Of a DNA stretch of 44,110 nucleotides, positions 37,849-44,110 are shown in pieces (position 1 is the stretch's first letter; every line of letters begins with the position of its first letter). The stretch spans positions 79,491 to 123,600 of the forward strand of contig JAJPGX010000001.1 in assembly GCA_021325595.1 (NCBI GenBank), in the 5' to 3' direction. The stretch is from Nitrososphaerota archaeon. GTDB taxonomy: Archaea > Thermoproteota > Nitrososphaeria > Nitrososphaerales > Nitrosopumilaceae. The position numbers and the translations under genes are program-made. The notes beneath the pieces are model-generated. The model saw only the letters and a list, made by a program, of their open reading frames with translations. It ran no database searches and was not told the origin of the DNA.

Positions 37849-39054
37849 ATGTTAAAGTTTTTTGCAATTGCTCTTGTGTTGTTTTCTATATCTTCTGTTT
37901 ATGCAGAACCTGCTGTGCCTGGAACGATAATTACCTTTTACATTACAGATGATAATCTAAACACTGAACATAAAACCGCAATGAGAATTTCTACCGCAGG
38001 ACTAGTTGACTTTAGTATAAACGGAGTTCCGATACCTGGTCCATCAGAAATGGTTGAAACTGGAATTGATACGGGAGTTTTTCAAGTGCAGTTAACTTTA
38101 CCATCATCAGTAAATGGAAAGCCACTACAAAATGGGGATGTCGTACTTATGACATATCATCAACAAGCTGATTATTCTGGAAATCCAACTACTGTGACAC
38201 AATCACGTGTTCTTACTCTGACTCCTCCCAACCCTGTCTCAAGTTCAGCATCAAATGCAAGAATTGGACGTGATTTTACATTGACTCTATATGCACCAAA
38301 CTATAACCTGGATTCTTTTCATCCAGACGATATTCCATTGAGCATGATTGAATTCAGGATTGGTGGATTACAAACTACGCTTGCAAACTCTGCTTTTAGT
38401 GTAAATACGGGGGCATTACGTGAAACAGGTCCTGATACGGGTGTATTTCAGGCAACCTTCAAGATTCCAAAGGAAGTAAATGGTTTTCCAGTTGAACTTG
38501 GTTCTACAATAGAGTTTAGATTCTTGGACCCTAATTCTCCATCAAGTGTATTTGTAAGGGTAGGTACTACTGGCGTCACTCTTCCATCTACTGGTCAGTT
38601 CTCAATTCCTCCTCTTGCAGCACCAGAATTTGTGGTTCAGACATCAAACCCACAAGGGACAACTGTCAACTATCTCAATTCTACGATGCTTAGCAATCTA
38701 AATAGTCCTAGATGTTATCCTGCGCCTGGGAGCTTTTTTGGTATTGGGAAAACAACCGTTGTGTGTTCTGGCAAAGATCAGGTGGGTAATTCTGTTGTCA
38801 AGACATTTACCGTAACAGTACAGCCAAAACAAAATCCAATTCCAATGTGGATAAAGAATCTCTCTGGATACTGGTGCAGTGGCAAGATCGATGACGGCCA
38901 AATGAAAGCCTCTGTAAAGTATCTTATATCTTCTGGAATAATTCATGTGGACTCAAGTTCCGGAATTGTGGACAATTCCAAACTATGCCTTTGGGCAAGT
39001 GGAAAAGGTTCTGATAATGAGGCATCAAGTATCTTGTATCAACTTTCCAGATAG
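37849..39054 (+). CDS. Exported protein with HYR and WIKN-type domains
   Basis: 401 residues from ATG 37849. Signal peptide about 1-19 (VYA), then two related beta repeats (about 20-125 and 130-240; [20 protein letters not shown] and [20 protein letters not shown]), an HYR-like domain with [20 protein letters not shown] at about 285-304, and a C-terminal [18 protein letters not shown] unit. The last is a small repeated surface domain common in this lineage. It is co-transcribed with marR (5-bp gap), so the regulator may control it. No enzymatic motif is seen. Confidence 0.82.
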   Translation: MLKFFAIALVLFSISSVYAEPAVPGTIITFYITDDNLNTEHKTAMRISTAGLVDFSINGVPIPGPSEMVETGIDTGVFQVQLTLPSSVNGKPLQNGDVVLMTYHQQADYSGNPTTVTQSRVLTLTPPNPVSSSASNARIGRDFTLTLYAPNYNLDSFHPDDIPLSMIEFRIGGLQTTLANSAFSVNTGALRETGPDTGVFQATFKIPKEVNGFPVELGSTIEFRFLDPNSPSSVFVRVGTTGVTLPSTGQFSIPPLAAPEFVVQTSNPQGTTVNYLNSTMLSNLNSPRCYPAPGSFFGIGKTTVVCSGKDQVGNSVVKTFTVTVQPKQNPIPMWIKNLSGYWCSGKIDDGQMKASVKYLISSGIIHVDSSSGIVDNSKLCLWASGKGSDNEASSILYQLSR

Positions 39055-39086
39055 AATTTAATTTGTGTGTGTTTTTTAATGTATTT

Positions 39087-39542
39087 ATGAAAGCCACATT
39101 TGGTGCTGGATGTTTCTGGTGTGTAGAACATGTTTTTCGTAAGCTAAATGGAGTTACTAGCACTGCAGTAGGATACATGGGAGGAACTACTAATAATCCT
39201 ACATATGAACAAGTTTGTACTGACACAACAGGACATGCTGAAGTGGTTGAAGTAAATTATGATCCAAACAAGATTTCATATGATGAATTACTTCAAGTGT
39301 TTTGGGCAAATCACGATCCAACTACATTAAACAGACAAGGGCCCGACATTGGAAAACAATACCGCTCAGCCATATTCTTTCATACGCCTGAGCAACAGCA
39401 AACTGCTATCAAATCAAAAAATGATCTTGAAAAATCAGGTATGTACAAGAAAAAAATTGTTACAGAGATAACACCTGCCTCAGAATTCTACAAAGCCGAG
39501 GAATATCATCAGCAGTATTATACAAAATGCGGTATTGTCTAG
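39087..39542 (+). CDS. msrA: Peptide methionine sulfoxide reductase MsrA
   Basis: 151 residues from ATG 39087 (a TTG at 39063 is less likely). The catalytic motif GCFWC (Cys9; Cys12 possible partner) and [20 protein letters not shown] are classic, as are [11 protein letters not shown] and [14 protein letters not shown]. It reduces S-oxidised Met in proteins using thioredoxin. The length is typical of short MsrA. The stop overlaps that of the convergent gene at 39539 by four bases (CTAG). Confidence 0.95.
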   Translation: MKATFGAGCFWCVEHVFRKLNGVTSTAVGYMGGTTNNPTYEQVCTDTTGHAEVVEVNYDPNKISYDELLQVFWANHDPTTLNRQGPDIGKQYRSAIFFHTPEQQQTAIKSKNDLEKSGMYKKKIVTEITPASEFYKAEEYHQQYYTKCGIV

Positions 39543-40768
39543 CCTCTTACCTTGAGCAATCCATGCTCGATTAAGTAATCTGCCGCGTTCAAGAATGATG
39601 CATCATTAATTTCACCACTTGACCACAATCTTGCACTAGTCTTGAACCAAGCTGGGATTGTATCATGACTTGACAACTTGATAGGTGATTTCAAAACACT
39701 ATTGTCGCTCAAGTATTTGATTTTTCCAACAAACTCTGAATCAGAGATTGTGCCGTCGGACCACATGCCTGCGCTATTTCGTATTGTCTGTGGGATTTTG
39801 GTTATTGAACTCTCAGTTGTATTCTGAACCGTAAATCCAGAAATTACAACGTTTATAGCTGCCTTTTTTGGAATATCAAAAGCAACATGCCATTTTCCAT
39901 CAGGGTCTCTGCTTTGCAAAAAGTCAATCGGTTTACCATTTACATATACTGAAAAGTGTTGGTTGTCTGATATTAATGGAAACATGAAATTAACATATGG
40001 GGACGAGAATGACCATGGATTATTCATTGTCATAATCAAAGAGTTGTTGTCATCACTGAATTTGGCATCTCTTACATATGCATCAGAAATATAAGTAAGT
40101 GCAAACGTCTCATTTCCTCTTTTTACATTTCTGATTTTTGTAGGATCATCACCAAAGGCAAAACAACTATAATAGCTTACATTGCTAGCAAAAGTAGGTT
40201 CTGGATACATTGAAAACATGGTCTTTTCACTTGGCTCAATTTTTGTAATGTTTTCTATACTTTGTCCAACATCCATGAATTTTCCATCCTTGCCATAAAT
40301 TGCAGCAAAAACTACTACGTTATGACCTGTGACTGTACCGTTGTTTATTATGTATCCACTCGTATGACCATCTACGTGTTTTTCAAGTGTCTTGTCATAA
40401 ATCACTTCAATCTTTGTTGGTGTATGATTAGTAGTTGCAAATTTTATTTGTGGCATTCCAAGTATTGGATTAGAACTATTTACTTCTGGAACCTTGATCT
40501 TGAAAGGAAGATCAGCTGCAGGTTCTATGGGGGCCATAATGAATTCCTGTGAAACAATATGGCCGGAATCATTTACATTCACTGTTACTGTAGGAATGAC
40601 TGTCTGGTTTTCCAAATTTCTTACAACGCCAACTGCGGTGTATATTCCATATTGATCAAAATACCCTCGAAATTCATTTTGGGGTATGAATACCTCTGCG
40701 TTGGCAGTACTAATCATCACAGTGAACACTAGGACTGTTGCAAAAAACATCATTAACGGTTTTATCAT
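39539..40768 (-). CDS. Exported protein with two WxxG/IND-type C-terminal repeats
   Basis: 409 residues. Signal peptide about 1-24 (ANA); a beta-rich N-terminal half follows ([20 protein letters not shown], then [18 protein letters not shown]). The C-terminus has two copies of a small helical repeat: [20 protein letters not shown] and [20 protein letters not shown], related to the WIKN-type unit in the exported protein at 37849. Such units occur on extracytoplasmic proteins in this lineage. The role is unknown. The stop overlaps that of msrA. Confidence 0.78.
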   Translation of the reverse strand: MIKPLMMFFATVLVFTVMISTANAEVFIPQNEFRGYFDQYGIYTAVGVVRNLENQTVIPTVTVNVNDSGHIVSQEFIMAPIEPAADLPFKIKVPEVNSSNPILGMPQIKFATTNHTPTKIEVIYDKTLEKHVDGHTSGYIINNGTVTGHNVVVFAAIYGKDGKFMDVGQSIENITKIEPSEKTMFSMYPEPTFASNVSYYSCFAFGDDPTKIRNVKRGNETFALTYISDAYVRDAKFSDDNNSLIMTMNNPWSFSSPYVNFMFPLISDNQHFSVYVNGKPIDFLQSRDPDGKWHVAFDIPKKAAINVVISGFTVQNTTESSITKIPQTIRNSAGMWSDGTISDSEFVGKIKYLSDNSVLKSPIKLSSHDTIPAWFKTSARLWSSGEINDASFLNAADYLIEHGLLKVRG

Positions 40769-40911
40769 AAGAATGGTTCCTAATGTGTTCCAATCCCATT
40801 TATTTTATGCCACAATTACTATTTGTGAATAATTTTTGTTGTACTTGACATAAAACTATACACAAACTGGTTCCATCTATTTTAAATCTGTGACAATGTA
40901 AAATTTCTTAG

Positions 40912-41106
40912 TTGAACAAGAAGAGAATAGGTAGGCTGATCTTGTGGTTTGGCCTGATAGGTTTAGGTACATTTCTCTTCCTGAATTTAGATCTTGCACA
41001 CCGCAGAAGAGACATCTATCTTATTTTTGCACTCTCATTGGGGCTCTTTATTGTTGGTTGGGTGGGACTTTTTAGATATTCTAGATTTTGGAATATGTTG
41101 GAATGA
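40912..41106 (+). CDS. Small two-helix membrane protein
   Basis: 64 residues with helices at about 8-24 and 37-53 separated by a basic loop AHRRRD. The start is TTG at 40912; a stop codon (TAG) lies directly upstream in frame. A TATA-like TATTTTAAATC lies about 30 bp upstream. Function unknown. Confidence 0.6.
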   Translation: MNKKRIGRLILWFGLIGLGTFLFLNLDLAHRRRDIYLIFALSLGLFIVGWVGLFRYSRFWNMLE

Positions 41107-41236
41107 TTGATCAATAACCTAATATGCGTAGTTTTTTTGTATTTTTGTCTCATTTAACTAAAATATATTTCTGAAATAAATTTTCTTGATGTGAAATCTT
41201 AGAAATTTTTAAATAATTTGAAATTTATATTATACA

Positions 41237-41362
41237 TGCACATGGCCCGCAAATCCATGGCTTGACAGTTGCGTGGTCTGGCAGGAACATGATAGATAAC
41301 CGCGCATAGGCGCAGGTTGAAACGGAGGTAATCTCCAATTGTCCTGCATGAGGACCACGCCC
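41237..41362 (+). ncRNA. Structured non-coding RNA candidate, three-way junction
   Basis: GC-rich island in an AT-rich gap. Closing stem GCGTGGTC (41271-41278) pairs with GACCACGC (41353-41360); stacked on it GCAGGA (41281-41286) pairs with TCCTGC (41342-41347). Inside, AACCGCGC (41298-41305) pairs with GCGC-A-GGTT (41310-41318) around an ATAG loop, and GGAG (41324-41327) with CTCC (41333-41336) around GTAAT. A 5-prime hairpin CATGG/CCATG (41241-41259) precedes it. Two TATA-like boxes (41206-41215 and 41224-41234) lie upstream. It matches no family that I recognise; the closing stem sits four bases from the convergent gene stop. Confidence 0.7.
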
Positions 41363-41363
41363 A

Positions 41364-41882
41364 TTATTTTGTTCTATTCTTGTAAAATTTTTGAAATATG
41401 AAAATGGCCCCTATGATTCCACCTGCACCTGCAATTCCTGCAGTAATAAGATATGAGAACATTGTATTGTAGAAACTTAATACGCTCAGATTAAATGCAT
41501 TTGAAGTAATTCCACCCGTTTTCAAGTTGTACAAATCAATTCTTACCACATGGTTGCCAGACTCTTGAAATACGTATCCAATATCCCAACTTCCTGCAGG
41601 GTATGTGGTTGCAGGAAAAGATCTGAGAAGCGCATCATTGTAAAAAATCTGTAAACCCATCCTAAACGAATCTACGAGGTTACCATTTTGATCTAGTACG
41701 CGAAGATGAATCTTTGTTTCCTTTCCTACTTCTGGGATGGGAGGGGTGGTAGACAATTTAATCTCATTATCTCCAATTTTGATAGAATCTGTACTAAATG
41801 GTGGGTTGAGCACTTCATAAACACCAAGGACAATAAAAAAACCAAAATACACTGGAAGTAAAAGGTAGTATTTCTTGTTCAT
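41364..41882 (-). CDS. Membrane-anchored extracytoplasmic protein
   Basis: 172 residues. An N-terminal hydrophobic segment (LLLPVYFGFFIVLGVYEVL, about 6-24) acts as signal or anchor; a beta domain follows (about 35-130, with IHLRVLDQNGNLVDSFRM and ESGNHVVRIDLYNL, similar to YtkA/Ig-like folds). A C-terminal membrane helix (LITAGIAGAGGIIGAIFIF) and basic tail end it. I do not know the function. Its stop is four bases from the structured RNA candidate. Confidence 0.72.
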   Translation of the reverse strand: MNKKYYLLLPVYFGFFIVLGVYEVLNPPFSTDSIKIGDNEIKLSTTPPIPEVGKETKIHLRVLDQNGNLVDSFRMGLQIFYNDALLRSFPATTYPAGSWDIGYVFQESGNHVVRIDLYNLKTGGITSNAFNLSVLSFYNTMFSYLITAGIAGAGGIIGAIFIFQKFYKNRTK

Positions 41883-41954
41883 CGTTTTTGGATGAGTATG
41901 TTTACTATATTATATTGACTGTAGTTTTCAAGAACCGGATCTCAATATAGCTGA

Positions 41955-42113
41955 CTACTTGTGTTTTTTTCTGAGTTCAAGAAGTGAATCTACAAATAGA
42001 CTGTTGTTAAGATCTGGGTCGTTTCGTTTTGCTTCCTGTGATGCTTTAATGAAGCGATTAAAGGTTTCAACCTTTACAGTTATTGTTTTGTATTCTTTTC
42101 TTGGCAACGACAC
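41955..42113 (-). CDS. Ribbon-helix-helix DNA-binding protein
   Basis: 52 residues, GTG start, read directly from the sequence. The strand KTITVKVETFNRFIKASQEA and second helix NSLFVDSLLELRKK match a ribbon-helix-helix (CopG/Arc-like) fold. Such proteins bind DNA as dimers. An AT-rich TTTATCAATTATAGCATATA precedes the start and may hold the TATA box. No toxin gene is adjacent, so antitoxin identity is not supported. Confidence 0.68.
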   Translation of the reverse strand: MSLPRKEYKTITVKVETFNRFIKASQEAKRNDPDLNNSLFVDSLLELRKKHK

Positions 42114-42165
42114 ATATTATATGCTATAATTGATAAAGTATGTGTAGTATTTTTACGGGAAAAAT

Positions 42166-42294
42166 ATGTCCGGTTCACCAATTTGGGACAATGAATTGTT
42201 GCTTCTTTTAATAGAAAATTATGGACTTGATCAAATGTTGCAAAATACGGTTCAGTATTTTTTGGTGGTTATATGCTGGAAACGTATTTTTTGA
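42166..42294 (+). CDS. Possible 42-residue protein
   Basis: ATG at 42166, with PIWDNELLLLLIENYGLDQM, then a hydrophobic tail. It is divergent from the ribbon-helix-helix gene and overlaps the end of the gene at 42269 by 26 bases, which weakens the case. No motif is recognised; it could be spurious. Confidence 0.25.
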   Translation: MSGSPIWDNELLLLLIENYGLDQMLQNTVQYFLVVICWKRIF

Positions 42295-42577
42295 TGTCAG
42301 ACAGTCGTAGCTCTTCTATGATAAAATGAATGAAATCTTCTTTTAAGATAGGTAATTCTAGCTCGGTTCTAGTTTTTTCATCTTTAAAATACTCTAACGA
42401 TGGAAGCCTGCCAAGTTGTGTTGTACATAATCTCTTTAATTGTTCAATGTTTAGATTTTCAAGCAATGCATATTTTTGTGGCAGTTCTTCATAGAATATT
42501 TTGTCTTCGTTTTCAATCTCTTTTCTTATTTTGAGAATTTCTGAAAGGCTTTCATTATGAAGTTTATCTTTGTACAT
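42269..42577 (-). CDS. Small helical protein of unknown function
   Basis: 102 residues, helical and acidic (ILKIRKEIENEDKIFYEELP; LKEDFIHFIIEELRLSD). There is no signal, membrane or metal motif. The ATG at 42577 follows an AT-rich promoter. The middle (LEYFKDEKTRTELELP) suggests a small coiled or bromodomain-like bundle. I do not recognise a family. Confidence 0.6.
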   Translation of the reverse strand: MYKDKLHNESLSEILKIRKEIENEDKIFYEELPQKYALLENLNIEQLKRLCTTQLGRLPSLEYFKDEKTRTELELPILKEDFIHFIIEELRLSDIKKYVSSI

Positions 42578-42844
42578 TTTTACTACAGGATTTTTTATCC
42601 AAAATATATACCATGAAGATCGTTTTTTGTTAGACTGAGTATTGGAAAATTAAGAACTCTTCTGTTTCACTTGTTCTAGTAACTATGGTTTTTGTGGGTC
42701 TGACCGATCATTATGATCTTGGCTATCATGCATGAATCTTGGTACATTTTGTCTTGTGGAAGGCTTCAGGTGAAGAACTTTTAGCTTGATCTTTGCTACT
42801 TCTGCCTAGTTGGTATATATGGTACTAATTTATTACCCATATAA

Positions 42845-43405
42845 GTGCCTCAAACAAAACCGATTGTGGACATTGTAAACGTGGTTGCCTCTGCTTCAGT
42901 CGATCAAAAAATCGATTTAGTTGAGATTACCAAAGTTTTTCCAGATGTAGAATATCATCCAGAGCAATTTCCAGGTCTAGTCTTTAGATTAAAATCTCCA
43001 AAGACTGCCACTTTGATATTTAGCTCAGGCAAGATGGTATGCACTGGTTCAAAATCAGAAGAAGCTGCAATCAATGCAGTCAAAACTGTGGTGCAAAAAC
43101 TCCGAAAAGGAAAAATAAAAATAAAAAATGATCCTGAAATTACAATCCAAAACATTGTTGCATCAGTGAGTCTTGGAGGAAAAGTTCACTTGGAAAGAGC
43201 AGCAAGAAGCTTGCCAAGATCAATGTACGAGCCAGAGCAATTTCCAGGACTTATACATAGAATGCTTGATCCAAGATCAGTAGTACTGATATTTGCATCA
43301 GGAAAGCTTGTCTGTACTGGAACAAAGAAAGAATCTGAGGTATACCGCGCAGTTCATAATCTACACACATTGTTAGAAGAAAAGAAACTAATGGAATACG
43401 AGTAG
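42845..43405 (+). CDS. tbp: TATA-binding protein
   Basis: 186 residues with the two TBP repeats (about 8-92 and 99-182). Each contains the characteristic FPGL(V/I)xR and GK(M/L)VCTG strands: EQFPGLVFRLKSPKTATLIF and SGKMVCTG in the first, EQFPGLIHRMLDPRSVVLIF and SGKLVCTG in the second. TBP binds TATA boxes and recruits TFB and RNA polymerase, so it controls basal transcription of all genes here. The start is GTG at 42845, about 27 bp after a TATA-like TGGTATATATGGTAC. The long upstream gap (about 267 bp) may carry extra control. Confidence 0.97.
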   Translation: MPQTKPIVDIVNVVASASVDQKIDLVEITKVFPDVEYHPEQFPGLVFRLKSPKTATLIFSSGKMVCTGSKSEEAAINAVKTVVQKLRKGKIKIKNDPEITIQNIVASVSLGGKVHLERAARSLPRSMYEPEQFPGLIHRMLDPRSVVLIFASGKLVCTGTKKESEVYRAVHNLHTLLEEKKLMEYE

Positions 43406-43425
43406 TACCTGTTCGTTTCCATTAT

Positions 43426-44110
43426 TCACATTCTTTGATCTTTTTTCTTCAAAACTAGACTGCCACCAAATGATATTGCTAGATTTATTGCTAAAGCTAT
43501 TACCGCTATATATAACGGACCAAATGTAGTCTTAAATAAAGATGAAGTGAGTGGGCCAAAGTCGTTTGCAGCCTCAACCATGTATATTCCACTTGTGATT
43601 CCTACTGCCAAACCAATTATGAGTGGTACTTTTTTTAATGATTTTACATATAACCCAAAAAATACAGCTGGAAGTATCTGTGCAATCAAAACTCCGCCTA
43701 ACAACTGTAGTGATATTGCATATGTTGCTGGCACTACAAACACAAACCCTAATGCGATGAATTTGAATACAGTTGACGCAATCTTGGTTATTCTAATTTC
43801 TGAACTATCAGGAAGATTTGGTTTTATCTCTTTGATTATGTTTCTTGTAAGAAGGTTTGCTTGGGACATTGCCATTATTGCAGCTGGTACAAGGCCACCA
43901 ACAAATATGCCAAGCAACGCAATCCCTGAAAACCATCCTGGCATTATATTCAAAATCAAAGATGGTACCACCAGTATGCCTCTGGAGCTTTCAGGAAAAC
44001 CTGAAAGAAAATTCATGGCGCTTGGAACACTATAAACTAGTATTCCCATAAGTGCAAGAATCGCAAGTCCTATACCATAGAAGGGAAGCATCGCTGTGCT
44101 TGTACGTAGC
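43426..44110 (-). CDS. Sodium/solute symporter, C-terminal part (partial)
   Basis: The frame enters from the right edge (LRTSTAMLPFYGIG) and continues 227 residues to the stop at 43426; the ATG at 44091 is internal, not a start. Several transmembrane helices and the motif FVGGLVPAAIMAMSQANLLTRN match the SSS family, nearest to the monocarboxylate-type branch (MctP-like). These proteins use Na+ or H+ to import organic acids. The substrate is not resolved. The protein's N-terminal half lies outside the window. Confidence 0.85.
   Translation of the reverse strand, partial: LRTSTAMLPFYGIGLAILALMGILVYSVPSAMNFLSGFPESSRGILVVPSLILNIMPGWFSGIALLGIFVGGLVPAAIMAMSQANLLTRNIIKEIKPNLPDSSEIRITKIASTVFKFIALGFVFVVPATYAISLQLLGGVLIAQILPAVFFGLYVKSLKKVPLIIGLAVGITSGIYMVEAANDFGPLTSSLFKTTFGPLYIAVIALAINLAISFGGSLVLKKKDQRM

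Noticed and set aside
41271-41360. Possible tRNA with intron, because the closing stem is 8 bp and GC-rich
   Set aside because: No anticodon arm, T-arm consensus (GGTTCGA) or 3-prime acceptor pattern in either strand; the inner stems do not fit a cloverleaf.
1-44110. CRISPR array, prophage, insertion sequence or integron
   Set aside because: No regularly spaced direct repeats of array type, transposase, integrase or phage structural motif was seen on either strand.

Overview
The window comes from a low-GC ammonia-oxidising archaeon type genome (Nitrososphaerota, formerly Thaumarchaeota). Evidence: an archaeal TATA-binding protein, a 20S proteasome alpha/beta pair, an Amt ammonium transporter, a UbiA prenyltransferase, two exported proteins with PEFG-CTERM-like tails, a protein resembling the N-terminal part of the thaumarchaeal S-layer protein, many single winged-helix regulators, and archaeal TATA boxes about 27 bp before leaderless starts. 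I see no CRISPR array, insertion sequence, rRNA or tRNA. Gene density is very high, and several convergent gene pairs share their stop codons.

Layout. 1-6.8 kb: a minus-strand lipid-type cluster (methyltransferase, alpha/beta hydrolase, patatin cut by the window edge), a UbiA enzyme, a regulator and the S-layer-like exported protein. 6.8-13 kb: a CBS protein, then a polyhydroxyalkanoate (PHA) locus: alpha/beta hydrolase, helical protein, PhaE, PhaC, phasin-like protein, a helical-AbrB fusion (PhaR-like) and an aldehyde dehydrogenase. 13-19.3 kb: nitroreductase and PPOX flavoenzymes, Amt, a small zinc finger, membrane and regulatory proteins, a SIMPL protein, an AsnC-type sensor domain and a radical SAM enzyme. 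19.3-28.8 kb: a surface and probable copper region (PEFG-CTERM proteins, a winged-helix/membrane pair, a 988-residue CopC-CopD-propeller fusion, two exported proteins predicted to start with His, a pentapeptide-repeat protein, a universal stress protein). 28.8-36.1 kb: zinc-ribbon and winged-helix proteins, the proteasome operon, small conserved-looking proteins, a HAD phosphatase and a TPR protein. 36.1-44.1 kb: two exported proteins divergent from a MarR regulator, an exported HYR-domain protein, MsrA, another exported protein, a structured-RNA candidate, a ribbon-helix-helix protein, TBP and the end of a sodium/solute symporter.

The most notable material is non-coding. There are two structured RNA candidates (about 41237-41362 and 32822-32939) and a hairpin-rich gap at 21644-22207. 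Two recurrent sequence motifs appear: GTACA-N5-CGAAYA four times, all on the plus strand, and the dyad TATCA-N4-TGATA four times, all between genes. There is also a GTATAC operator array with an exact 15-bp period in front of a MarR gene, and a symmetric promoter with one TATA box 27 bp from both divergent start codons in the PHA locus.

Several very small genes were found by reading the sequence directly: zinc-binding proteins at 15489-15644, 34499-34645 and 35349-35474, and a ribbon-helix-helix protein at 41955-42113. All functional calls rest on motifs visible in the translated sequence and on family knowledge; no database search was run.
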